Positions 33,039-44,568 of a stretch of DNA of 64,000 nt are shown here, in pieces. The DNA is from Linanthus parryae (taxonomy: Eukaryota; Streptophyta; Magnoliopsida; Ericales; Polemoniaceae), in contig JALGPY010000001.1 of assembly GCA_023055425.1 (NCBI GenBank), forward strand, positions 108,605,057-108,669,056, given 5' to 3'. A program made the translations under genes and the position numbers. The notes beneath the pieces are model-generated. The model was not told where the DNA came from. It did no database searches and worked only from the letters and a program-made list of their open reading frames with translations. Every line of letters starts with the position of its first letter. The stretch's first letter is position 1.

Positions 33039-36000
33039 CTTAGTTATATTGGGCTTGAGCTTTTCTAATTGTTTATGTCTTAATTGCTATTGCATACTCC
33101 CGTACATCGAAATAGGCTGATTGTAATCTCCAGTTCTAAATTAGTTGATTGGAATTCCCATTTACAAAACTATTAGCTTTTTGAAATTGGGACAAAATTT
33201 TGGCAACGGGTTGAAGTACTACCGCCACTTAGGAACACTTAAATAGGGGGCTTCGATTGCGAGTTGGTTCTGTGTGTTGGGTTGAAGGAGGTAAAGAGAG
33301 TGGCAGTGGTGGTGTTGAGTCTTTGAGTTGGTCGAGTTTCAGGTTGTGATTGGGGTGGGTGAGTCGACTGGGAGTGTAGAGGCAGAGGACGAGGCTCATG
33401 GTGACCGACAAGTTCAAAATTGGTGGTGCTGAGAGGTAAGTCCACTTTTGATGTGGTTTTGGGTCGTCGGGGCTCGTAGGAGTAGGCAAGGGAGCGACGT
33501 GAGTTTGGAAGAGAAGTCAGGGTGTAGATGAAAATCCTCCTAATACTTGTGAAAATGGGGGGTGGCAATCCTCTAATTTTAGAACCGGAGATTCTAATTA
33601 GCCTATTTGGATATATTAGGGGTATGCAATCAACAATTAAGCTATTGTTTATATATATTTGTTCATCAAACTTATATCAGATTTGAAAAAGGAGAGGGAG
33701 AGCATAGTCGCAGACGATATTACGCACAAGTATGTCGGCTAATCTTTACCCTCAATTCGCGAATGAACACGATACAACAGAAGACTACAATCGTAGAGCC
33801 AATTGGAACGGTCATTGTATACTACATAATAGAATGGATAATAGAAAATTCTATAAACTCTGAACTATTCTTTCTTCAAGGATTACCTAAAGATAAATCC
33901 GATGCTGAAAAGTAACGTAACTAATCTACATGCTATAACAATTATAAGAAAACGTAAGCAACGAGGCGCAAAAGATTTCTACCGTGGGAAAACCTTCATT
34001 GTGTTCTCCGCCTGAGAAGGACACTAAGATAAAACCCCACCTTCTAACATCAACCAGTGCTAGACAACTATATTGCACGAAACATTTGATACAAGATAGA
34101 TAACAAGCTATCAAGCATATAAGCTACTCACCACACTACCATTTGCATACCTAGTTTCTACAATCTCTTGTGTGGCACCCTACGAGGTGGCAATACAAAC
34201 CTTGCTTAAATCTAGTTGGAATGGCACACTAACTCCTCAAGCTAGCGAACCAAGGTCGATGACACGCTTGATGACACGCTTTGCCAAGCATGTCATCAAA
34301 ATGGACTTGTCGATCACCTTTGCCCCTACATTCTATGCCCTACGCTGCTACTCAATCAAAACAACTCTACCAGCTTTAAATATTCCTCCCTGCGCGACGA
34401 TTTCCATGTTTGTTCCTGACGTGGAATGGACGACATCCACCCTTACGTGATGGAGCTGAGGACCGCAACACCCCAACTCTGAAGGAAATCATAGCCACCA
34501 GTGTCGACGAAGGCGACCCGATTACTTTTTTTGGTCTAGATGCTCCACCTTGGGCGCACCAGGTGGCGCGTGACTGTCGCATACTAGCCGCTCTCCTTTG
34601 GATTCAACCTGCCACGGTGCTGGACATCTACTACTATTTACTTCCAAGGTTGCAAAGAAGTTATTGCAAACAGTAGGGATGACCCCTCATGGTCTATGAA
34701 ATTACCGTATATGCCACTCCCACTCGCTGCCTTTGAAAACTAATTTCAAAAATTCAATTAAAGACAATTTAATCAAATTTGGATATGTTTTTACCAAAAA
34801 ACTAGATTCATAATTGATACAGTATCAAATTCTAAATAAATAAACTTTTGTAGAGAAAATTACATATGAAATTTCAAAAGATTTAATTTAGAAAAAGATA
34901 TTAAGCTGCCAAAAATTCTTCTTTACTAATTAAGAAATAAAAAATCTTTAATTAATAAAATGTTTTTCATTTAATATAAATTAACATATCAACATATAGT
35001 AAAAATATGAAAAATACTCTATAAAACAAGTTCACTGTGGAAATATTGATTTATATTAATAAATACTTCCGATTTTATATTAATTAGAAAATTAATTAAA
35101 TCAGTAAAATAATATTAACAAAAAATACTTCTTAGAAGATATGTGATCGTTATCACTAAAATATTAATAATAAAAAAAATTAATTATTCGTAGTTAAACT
35201 CTTTCTCTTGAAAGATAAGGAAAAAGATCCTAGAAAATTAAGAACGAGGAATTCGAACTGATTGAACTTTCAAAACAACTAGAGAGGAAGTCCAACGAGC
35301 CAGTCAGCCAACCCCGGATGCCCCTAGCAATACACGACCCTCGTAATGATTCGTTCCTAGCTGCTAGCGTCCCAGGGCAACTTAACTGCCTCTTTGATCC
35401 TCTTCTCTTTTGTAGTTGACAACTCAGTTCTTAGACTCTTAGATTGATGCTACATGAATACTCCTAGGCTTAAGAATGAAAGTGGACGCTAGGAAGAATA
35501 CATTCTAATCTACAACCTGCTGCACTCGATTCATTGAAGCTTGAATTACGTGCAAGTAAAATGTTAGCATCATATGGAATCTAAGTAAAAGAGCTCTCAG
35601 GCAATTTATGATAAACATATACAATGCATTACATAATCTGAATTTTTTGTACCAGAATTGACAACTAACTAAAAACAGTTCGGAGTCTTAGATGGACACA
35701 ATATGTATCATCATGTTTCAAGGTTCTTAGTGATGTACAAGGATAATTCATTTTTTAGATGGGGCTTAATTATATACAAATTGCTAGAGAGCATTCATAT
35801 CATGTATTTCTTGATTATGTGTGTTAAGCCGGGAGCTCGCAACAATAACCAGATTATTTGTTGACTTGCTAAAAGCATTGTGACGTAACGAAGAACTGAT
35901 TCACAACTGATGTTATTATGATATTGTCTCTCAAATTCACTTATGCTCTTCCCCAATTCTCTGGTGGATCGAATCTTTGTGTTAATTCGAGGTTCGAACC

Positions 36001-36243
36001 TCTAACATAGAAGTTGATCAACAGTAACTACTGCTAATTGTATTTAGGCTTAATTACTTAATGCATACCTCCAGTATATTGAAACTAACATATTGCAACA
36101 TCCAGTTCTACAATAGGCTTAATGCATCCCCCATTTGCAAGAAATCATACTTGTTGAAACTGGTAAAGTAATACATCCAAACACCATCCTAACACTATAT
36201 TTTAAGAAGGGCAAATGCGTCAATAAAAATATTCATTTAATCT
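32413..36243 (+). repeat. Tandem array unit 3 (3831 bp)
   Basis: Offset exactly 3831 from unit 2 throughout, including the 7-bp deletion near 33651. Only scattered base changes were seen, such as ATTAACA near 35115. Confidence 0.95.
34272..34740 (+). pseudogene. Decayed UGT 5' fragment, unit 3
   Basis: Copy at offset 3831 from that in unit 2, with the same disabling changes. Confidence 0.85.
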
Positions 36244-36869
36244 GGAGTGTGTTAGAGTTATCAAAGAATCAAATGGAAGAGATTTCCCGTGGATTACTAG
36301 AATGTCAAAGGTCATTTTTATGGGTGATTCGAGAAAAGGAAAAAGAGACGGACAAAGAAGAAGGAGAGCAAGTGAATGATCTTATGCAGTACATGGAGGA
36401 ATTAGAGAAGCATGGGATGGTAGTGCCATGGTGTTCGCAACTAGAGGTGCTGTCACACCCTTCTGTAGGGTGTTTCTTGACACATTGTGGGTGGAACTCG
36501 ACGCTGGAGAGCCTGGCCACTGGGGTTCCAACCGTTGCATTTTCCCAGCGGAGTGACCAAACGACCAACGCGAAGCTAGTCGAAGACGTTTGGAGGACGG
36601 GAGTGAGAGTGAGGGAGAACGAAGAAGGAATAGTTGAGGGGGATGAGATCAAGAGATGCCTAGAAATGGTTATGGGTGAAGAAGGGTTTGTGAGGAGAGA
36701 AAATGCAAAGAATGGAAAGATTTGGCTAGGAAAGCTGTGGAAGATGGTGGCTCTTCAGATGTCCATCTCAAGGCGTTTGCGGAGGAGATCGGCAATCAAA
36801 ATATTGCCTAGTTTTACAATGATAGATCCATTGGGTTTAAAGGTTGTATGGCTCCTCCCTTGTCCATAG
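36135..36869 (+). pseudogene. Chimeric ORF: Mutator end fused to UGT donor domain, unit 4
   Basis: Same 244-residue frame as at 32304, with the same shared one-base deletion near the 3' end of the UGT part (UGT homology 36244-36811). Confidence 0.75.
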
Positions 36870-39800
36870 CTTAGTTATATTGGGCTTGAGCTTTTCTAAT
36901 TGTTTATGTCTTAATTGCTATTGCATACTCCCGTACATCGAAATAGGCTGATTGTAATCTCCAGTTCTAAATTAGTTGATTGGAATTCCCATTTACAAAA
37001 CTATTAGCTTTTTGAAATTGGGACAAAATTTTGGCAACGGGTTGAAGTACTACCGCCACTTAGGAACACTTAAATAGGGGGCTTCGATTGCGAGTTGGTT
37101 CTGTGTGTTGGGTTGAAGGAGGTAAAGAGAGTGGCAGTGGTGGTGTTGAGTCTTTGAGTTGGTCGAGTTTCAGGTTGTGATTGGGGTGGGTGAGTCGACT
37201 GGGAGTGTAGAGGCAGAGGACGAGGCTCATGGTGACCGACAAGTTCAAAATTGGTGGTGCTGAGAGGTAAGTCCACTTTTGATGTGGTTTTGGGTCGTCG
37301 GGGCTCGTAGGAGTAGGCAAGGGAGCGACGTGAGTTTGGAAGAGAAGTCAGGGTGTAGATGAAAATCCTCCTAATACTTGTGAAAATGGGGGGTGGCAAT
37401 CCTCTAATTTTAGAACCGGAGATTCTAATTAGCCTATTTGGATATATTAGGGGTATGCAATCAACAATTAAGCTATTGTTTATATTTGGATAATATTTGT
37501 TCATCAAACTTATATCATATTTGAAAAAGGAGAGGGAGAGCATAGTCGCAGACGATATTACGCACAAGTATGTCGGCTAATCTTTACACTCAATTCGCGA
37601 ATGAACACGATACAACAGAAGACTACAATCGTAGAGCCAATTGGAACGGTCATTGTATACTACATAATAGAATGGATAATAGAAAATTCTATAAACTCTG
37701 AACTATTCTTTCTTCAAGGATTACCTAAAGATAAATCCGATGCTGAAAAGTAACGTAACTAATCTACATGCTATAACAATTATAAGAAAACGTAAGCAAC
37801 GAGGCGCAAAAGATTTCTACCGTGGGAAAACCTTCATTGTGTTCTCCGCCTGAGAAGGACACTAAGATAAAACCCCACCTTCTAACATCAACCAGTGCTA
37901 GACAACTATATTGCACGAAACATTTGATACAAGATAGATAACAAGCTATCAAGCATATAAGCTACTCACCACACTACCATTTGCATACCTAGTTTCTACA
38001 ATCTCTTGTGTGGCACCCTACGAGGTGGCAATACAAACCTTGCTTAAATCTAGTTGGAATGGCACACTAACTCCTCAAGCTAGCGAACCAAGGTCGATGA
38101 CACGCTTGATGACACGCTTTGCCAAGCATGTCATCAAAATGGACTTGTCGATCACCTTTGCCCCTACATCCTATGCCCTACGCTGCTACTCAATCAAAAC
38201 AACTCTACCAGCTTTAAATATTCCTCCCTGCGCGACGATTTCCATGTTTGTTCCTGACGTGGAATGGACGACATCCACCCTTACGTGATGGAGCTGAGGA
38301 CCGCAACACCCCAACTCTGAAGGAAATCATAGCCACCAGTGTCGACGAAGGCGACCCGATTACTTTTTTTTGGTCTAGATGCTCCACCTTGGGCGCACCA
38401 GGTGGCGCGTGACTGTCGCATACTAGCCGCTCTCCTTTGGATTCAACCTGCCACGGTGCTGGACATCTACTACTATTTACTTCCAAGGTTGCAAAGAAGT
38501 TATTGCAAACAGTAGGGATGACCCCTCATGGTCTATGAAATTACCGTATATGCCACTCCCACTCGCTGCCTTTGAAAACTAATTTCAAAAATTCAATTAA
38601 AGACAATTTAATCAAATTTGGATATGTTTTTACCAAAAAACTAGATTCATAATTGATACAGTATCAAATTCTAAATAAATAAACTTTTGTAGAGAAAATT
38701 ACATATGAAATTTCAAAAGATTTAATTTAGAAAAAGATATTAAGCTGCCAAAAATTCTTCTTTACTAATTAAGAAATAAAAAATCTTTAATTAATAAAAT
38801 GTTTTTCATTTAATATAAATTAACATATCAACATATAGTAAAAATATGAAAAATACTCTATAAAACAAGTTCACTGTGGAAATATTGATTTATATTAATA
38901 AATACTTCCGATTTTATATTAATTAGAAAATTAATTAAATCAGTAAAATAATATTAATAAAAAATACTTCTTAGAAGATATGTGATCGTTATCACTAAAA
39001 TATTAATAATAAAAAAAATTAATTATTCGTAGTTAAACTCTTTCTCTTGAAAGATAAGGAAAAAGATCCTAGAAAATTAAGAACGAGGAATTCGAACTGA
39101 TTGAACTTTCAAAACAACTAGAGAGGAAGTCCAACGAGCCAGTCAGCCAACCCCGGATGCCCCTAGCAATACACGACCCTCGTAATGATTCGTTCCTAGC
39201 TGCTAGCGTCCCAGGGCAACTTAACTGCCTCTTTGATCCTCTTCTCTTTTGTAGTTGACAACTCAGTTCTTAGACTCTTAGATTGATGCTACATGAATAC
39301 TCCTAGGCTTAAGAATGAAAGTGGACGCTAGGAAGAATACATTCTAATCTACAACCTGCTGCACTCGATTCATTGAAGCTTGAATTACGTGCAAGTAAAA
39401 TGTTAGCATCATATGGAATCTAAGTAAAAGAGCTCTCAGGCAATTTATGATAAACATATACAATGCATTACATAATCTGAATTTTTTGTACCAGAATTGA
39501 CAACTAACTAAAAACAGTTCGGAGTCTTAGATGGACACAATATGTATCATCATGTTTCAAGGTTCTTAGTGATGTACAAGGATAATTCATTTTTTAGATG
39601 GGGCTTAATTATATACAAATTGCTAGAGAGCATTCATATCATGTATTTCTTGATTATGTGTGTTAAGCCGGGAGCTCGCAACAATAACCAGATTATTTGT
39701 TGACTTGCTAAAAGCATTGTGACGTAACGAAGAACTGATTCACAACTGATGTTATTATGATATTGTCTCTCAAATTCACTTACGCTCTTCCCCAATTCTC

Positions 39801-40079
39801 TGGTGGATCGAATCTTTGTGTTAATTCGAGGTTCGAACCTCTAACATAGAAGTTGATCAACAGTAACTACTGCTAATTGTATTTAGGCTTAATTACTTAA
39901 TGCATACCTCCAGTATATTGAAACTAACATATTGCAACATCCAGTTCTACAATAGGCTTAATGCATCCCCCATTTGCAAGAAATCATACTTGTTGAAACT
40001 GGTAAAGTAATACATCCAAACACCATCCTAACACTATCTTTTAAGAAGGGCAAATGCGTCAATAAAAATATTCATTTAA
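36244..40079 (+). repeat. Tandem array unit 4
   Basis: The last unit. It has the longer TTTGGATA form near 37488, like unit 1, and one extra T near 38361. It runs at 40079 into the rest of the Mutator-like element instead of a junction, so it represents the original right flank. Confidence 0.95.
38110..38579 (+). pseudogene. Decayed UGT 5' fragment, unit 4
   Basis: Copy of the same fragment with one additional T in the run near 38361, so its frame is further broken. Confidence 0.85.
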
Positions 40080-40085
40080 CTCTTA

Positions 40086-40172
40086 TTTGTGTTTTTGATG
40101 GAGTCTTATATGTTCAGTAATAGATTGGGGGTCAAAATAAAAATAAAAATAAGACTCCATCAAAAACACAAA
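40086..40172. repeat. Perfect 24-bp hairpin beside the array breakpoint
   Basis: 40086-40109 and 40149-40172 are exact complements around a 39-base loop. The array homology ends 7 bases before it. Confidence 0.9.
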
Positions 40173-40190
40173 AGGGGGTATGAAGCCGTC

Positions 40191-40447
40191 GGGGAGCTGT
40201 TGCCGTGTTTATCGTCGGGTTTTTTTATTTGGGGCAAGATCTTCGAGAGGGAGAAGGTTAGAAGTGGGAAAGAGAGGGAGAGAAGAGAGGAGAAGAGTGG
40301 AGGTGGGAGCCTGGGAGGGAGGGAGGGAGAGAAATCGTACCTCCGCCGACGAATGTTGGTACCTCTCCTAACACTTCTAACCTTCTCCCTCTCGAAGATC
40401 TTGCCCCAAATCAAAAAACCCGACGATGAACACGGCAACAGCTCCCC
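40191..40447. repeat. Long inverted repeat, arms of about 75 bp
   Basis: 40191-40265 pairs with 40372-40447 with only a few mismatches (shared GGCAAGATCTTCGAGAGG and complement). The loop of about 106 bases is GA-rich. Confidence 0.9.
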
Positions 40448-41320
40448 TCCCACCTCCATTTCTCTTCTCCTCTCTCCTCCCACTCTTTCTTTCACTTTAA
40501 CTCCCCCTCTCCCTCTTGATGCTTTTGCCCCAAATTCGAAACCTAGCAGTAAAGAATACATCGGACAGAAGCTTGTGATTTCCCCCAAATATTAACAGCT
40601 TGTGATTTCCCCCTTTGCCTCTATGCTTCTCTCTTGGATTGGTTCTGCGATTAAGATTTAGTGGGATTTGGGTGAGGGATGGCTTGAGTTAGAGACTGTT
40701 GGGTGTTCGCCGGAATCTGGATTTCAACTCGTTTGATTCTGGGTTTTGGCGATGCATCTTAGGCGATTTCTGGGAGGGGGAATCAAATGAGACAGAGTTT
40801 CATTGAGAGGTGCTGGTAGATTTGGTTTATGGGGTTCATGGGTGGTATGAAGCCGTTTTGATTGGCCCGATTCTGGGTTGGAGTGTGGCTATGATAATGT
40901 TGTGGTGGTAGCGGTGGTGATTTATGATGAACCGATGATGTTCTTAGTATTTATGTAATGAACAATTATATCCTTAAACAAAAGGATGTGATTGTCAATT
41001 AACGGAATATTCCGTTAAGTACATAACAGATTTTTTTACCAGTTTCAACAAGTATGATATTTTGCAAATGTGAGATGCAATAAGCCTATTGTAGAAATGG
41101 AGGTTGCAATGTGTTAGTTTCACTATATTGGAGGTATGCATTAAGTAATTAAGCCTTGTATTTATACACCTAACTAGTCGTAACAAACCTAACTGCCTTC
41201 AACACTAACTATTGCTAATTACACTGCAAACCTTTAACTTCTCTATCTATTACACTTCAATCCTCTACTTCTTACAACTTTAGCCCTTATACTCTAATAT
41301 ATTATTTCAGAAAGGTAGTA

Positions 41321-41578
41321 CCACTCCGTCCCATCTCTAACGCACCATTTGAACTTTTTCACCTGTAACTGGATCACTTTGACCCGGTGATTTGGATCGC
41401 AAAACGAAACAATTTTTTGACAATTATTTTATGGTGTTGTAGAATAAGAGCTACTCCATAACACTACGAAAAAATTATCTAAAAATTATAAAGTTTGGCT
41501 ATCCAAATCACCGGATCAAAGTGACCCAGTGAATATTGGTAAAAATTCAAATAGTGCAAAAGAGGTGGGACGGAGTGG
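41321..41578. mobile_element. Stowaway-like MITE
   Basis: Ends CCACTCCGTCCCA and TGGGACGGAGTGG, flanked by TA on both sides. The inverted ends continue for about 40 bp. It is 258 bp and has a second inner inverted repeat (CGGTGATTTGGAT and ATCCAAATCACCG). Tc1/mariner type by end and target site. Confidence 0.85.
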
Positions 41579-41755
41579 TACAAACGATTAAATTTTGATG
41601 AAATGCCAGCCCAAAGTTAAATTATACTCTAATAGATTATTTCAGGAAAGTAATACAAATGATTAAATTTTGGTGAAATGCCAAAATTAAAATTATAACC
41701 GTAATTTAGCAAAATAAGAAAACCGAAATGAAAGCTACAATGCTATTGTGGCATC

Positions 41756-43153
41756 CTATCCTACAATCTCATCAACAAAAGCCTTGAGATTGATATTTGA
41801 AGAGCCCCCGTCTTCCACAGCTTTCCTTGCCAAATCCTTCAATTTCTTTGCATTCTCCCTTCTCATCAACCCTTCTTCACCCATAACCAAATCAATGCAT
41901 CTCTTGATCTCACCCCATTCAACTATCCCTTCTCCGTTATCCCTCACTCTCACCCCCGTCTCCCACACATCTTCAACTAGCTTGGCGTTTGTCGTTTGGT
42001 CCGTCCACTGCGGAAACGCCACTGTTGGGACCCCGGAAGCCAAGCTCTCCAGCGTCGAGTTCCACCCACAATGCGTGACGAAACACCCCAAAGAGGGATG
42101 TGACAACACCTCTAGTTGCGAACACCATGGCACTATCAACCCATTTTCCTCTAGTTTCTCCATGTACCCAATCAGGTCATTCCCTGCTTCTTTGTCATAT
42201 GAGCTTTTTGACTTTTCTCTTATGACCCATAAGAATGGTCTTCCACATTCTATTAAACCACGGGCAATCTCCTCCGTTTGTTTCTTCGGTAGCTCCAACA
42301 TGCTTCCGAAGGAAACATAAACGACTGATGATTCCGCTTTGGAGTCCAACCAATCAATGTACTCGGTAGATTTCTTGAACAAATCTCCTCCAAAAGACTT
42401 ATCTGTCGGGTCGTTCCTGTCTAGAACTGCTGATGGAAGTAACGGTCCAACCGCGACCAAATTGTATGTTTCGATTGCTTTCAAGGCCTCCGGCTCTAAT
42501 TCTTCAAACGTGTTTACTAAAATTTTAGGGTTCGACACACTGTCGAGTGTGTCGAACTCGTCTTTAAGTGACGGGAGAGCGAATTTGTAAGCTTCTATTT
42601 CCAGGTTTTGAGGGAGAAGAAAGTTGGGGAGGTCACGGGCGGCTAGTGCCAATGGCAAGTTCGGTAATTTGATAGAATAAGAGGGGTCATTTACGTTACC
42701 GGTAATGGCCTCCTTGTAACCATGGAAGTAATAGTAGTAGATACCCAACACCGTGGCAGGCTGAATCCAAAGCAACGCGGATCGGATGTGGTGCTCACGC
42801 GCCACTACCGCCGCCCGCGGAAGGAAGATCGTGTGCACCAAGCACGTCACCGGGCGGCCCTCAGCGGCGCTCGAGATAATAACATCCCTCACAGCCTGAG
42901 AGCTTCTTACTCTGAACTCCGTCGCGTATTTCTCTGGATCCGCGCCCCCGAGTTGAAAACCGTTGTCATAGCCGTCAGAGAATGATGCAAACTTGAAAGG
43001 AAATGATTTGTCTGCAATGCGATTCCGTGCGAATGAGGTCGTCAGGAAGGTGACGTGCACGCCCATGTTGGTAAGGCGCTTGGCGAATTGGAGAGACGGG
43101 TTGAGGTGACCCTGTGCCGGAAAAGTAAGCAATAGGACATGGCCTTGCCCCAT
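41756..43153 (-). CDS. UDP-glycosyltransferase, UGT75-type
   Basis: An intronless 465-residue protein, clearly paralogous to the product at 23890 but diverged along its length. Catalytic His16 in QGHLNP. PSPG box at residues 343-386 (codons 42127 down to 41996) with HCGWNS and the usual ending FPQWTDQ. Residues such as '[20 protein letters not shown]' and 'VYVSFGSMLELPKKQTEEIARGL' place it with UGT75 enzymes. The N domain has 'CLVHTIFLPRAAVVA' where relatives often have LPWAA. Cytosolic, no signal peptide. It lies on the opposite strand to the first UGT, just beyond the array and a Stowaway MITE. Its acceptor is unknown; flavonoid or apocarotenoid substrates are possible from the family. Confidence 0.94.
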   Translation of the reverse strand: MGQGHVLLLTFPAQGHLNPSLQFAKRLTNMGVHVTFLTTSFARNRIADKSFPFKFASFSDGYDNGFQLGGADPEKYATEFRVRSSQAVRDVIISSAAEGRPVTCLVHTIFLPRAAVVAREHHIRSALLWIQPATVLGIYYYYFHGYKEAITGNVNDPSYSIKLPNLPLALAARDLPNFLLPQNLEIEAYKFALPSLKDEFDTLDSVSNPKILVNTFEELEPEALKAIETYNLVAVGPLLPSAVLDRNDPTDKSFGGDLFKKSTEYIDWLDSKAESSVVYVSFGSMLELPKKQTEEIARGLIECGRPFLWVIREKSKSSYDKEAGNDLIGYMEKLEENGLIVPWCSQLEVLSHPSLGCFVTHCGWNSTLESLASGVPTVAFPQWTDQTTNAKLVEDVWETGVRVRDNGEGIVEWGEIKRCIDLVMGEEGLMRRENAKKLKDLARKAVEDGGSSNINLKAFVDEIVG

Positions 43154-43546
43154 AGTACTGGTGGCGCGTGGGTTTTATCTGATTTGTTTGGCAACTGGTG
43201 GTGGTGACGGTGGTGGTGTGTATGTAGGGTAATCGTTATTTATGTACACACATGCATTGATAAGGGTTTGTGGGATGTGTGATGATGAATAAGGCAGAGC
43301 CACTCGGATCTTTCTGGTATGTTTCGGCAGAAAAGTACAGTTACGTGATTGGAAAGGTGTCTTTGCTCATGCATGACGTGTTTTTCGAATAGCCAGGTAA
43401 CAGAATGTTCCAGACTTCGGACAAATTCGGTAACTTCTTCATTCATGTAATGGCACAATAGACACTAACTTCTCGTTTTGCAAATGGGTGCGAGCGTTTG
43501 AAGCAGTGCATGAAATTCCGGTTTCGAACACGACTGTGTGATTCTA
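43154..43546 (-). promoter_or_regulatory. Upstream region of the minus-strand UGT
   Basis: On the minus strand a TATA-like ATAAATA lies near 43236-43243, about 85 bases before the start codon. There is a CACC-repeat leader. The region ends at the Helitron start, so only about 390 bp of original promoter separate gene and transposon. Confidence 0.45.
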
Positions 43547-44537
43547 TCTTTACTATCTTAAAAGAGTGAATGATCTTAATTGATTCCTAAGATTACTTAT
43601 TATGAAAGTACCTCTCCAAAATTGCTTATTACCAAAGTGCCTCTTTTAAACTTGGTTATTCACAACGTTGGGCGACTCTCCTTCTGACGTACGGACCTCT
43701 TTGCCTAAACATAGATCCCCTAGCATTAGGCTTCATATTCGACCGTCACTGCCATCGGCGAAAACTGGGCTAACCCTCTCTCTGTATCTCGCTCCCTCTC
43801 TCATCGGCGAAAGCATACACAGCCTCTTTGACACCCGACCCTAATCCATCTCTCGATCTCTGTCCTTGTCAACTTTGATTTCTCCGTCTTCGTCTCTCTC
43901 AGGTAACATCTATTAAGGGTTTAAATATCTAATCTTTTCTGTCTATCTTCCTTGTGTTTATTGCTTTTAAGTATATTGTGAGTCTGCAATTCGTACTAGA
44001 TTTTGGGTTAATATGAAATTGCAGCTTTTGGGTTAACTTGAGGACGCCGTGCCCGTCGTCATTTTAAATGCTTATTTTTGGTTAGGAACTGAAAAGTATT
44101 ATGCACTTAATCTTCATCCAATTCAATTTAGACATAACTACATACTCTGAAGTTTAGGATTATCAAGGATATCCCACATACAGAGTTACTGTATCTTCAT
44201 GGAATGATGGCATGCACTACCACGCCCTGTATTGAATTGGTATTATGTGCAACCATATGCATATTGAAGGAAAATTTCAATCATGCTGCTCATGTTATAT
44301 TTTTTGGATGCTGACTGAAGCTATATGTAGAGATGTTTCCGCATCTCCTCCTGTTGGATCAATTTTGACGTTCGTTCCCCTCTCCAAATCCTCCAGAGGT
44401 ATCTCCACGCACATATCACAATTTCATTAATTTGAGTACTTGCATTACATTATTAATCTTCTTATATGTTGACCATGAGATGAGACTTCTTTACTGCTCA
44501 GAGGTTTTTATTGTTTTTTGGTGGAGGGACCTTTTTA

Positions 44538-44568
44538 TCTCTACTATTTAAAAGTTTACAGAGGTGGT
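44538..44568 (+). mobile_element. Second Helitron-type 5' terminus
   Basis: TCTCTACTATTTAAAAGT preceded by A looks like another Helitron start inside the first. No separate 3' end was found for it, so the two starts may share the 49578 end or one may be a remnant. Confidence 0.55.

Larger units (their letters stand above)
39886..41155. mobile_element. Non-autonomous Mutator-like element with 9-bp target duplication
   Basis: Inverted ends of about 120-130 bp (39886-40007 and 41034-41155, starting GGCTTAATTACTTAATGC) are flanked by a perfect 9-bp duplication TTGTATTTA (39877-39885 and 41156-41164). The length is 1270 bp with no transposase. The interior holds two further inverted repeats and 40600-40950, which reads like gene leader or intron sequence, so it may be a Pack-MULE. 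ORFs on both strands at 40089-40595 arise from the inner inverted repeat and are not credible genes. Confidence 0.88.

Noticed and set aside
40089..40595. Overlapping ORFs on both strands (168 and 142 codons)
   Set aside because: They mirror each other because they sit on a near-perfect inverted repeat inside a transposon; low-complexity content and no family resemblance.
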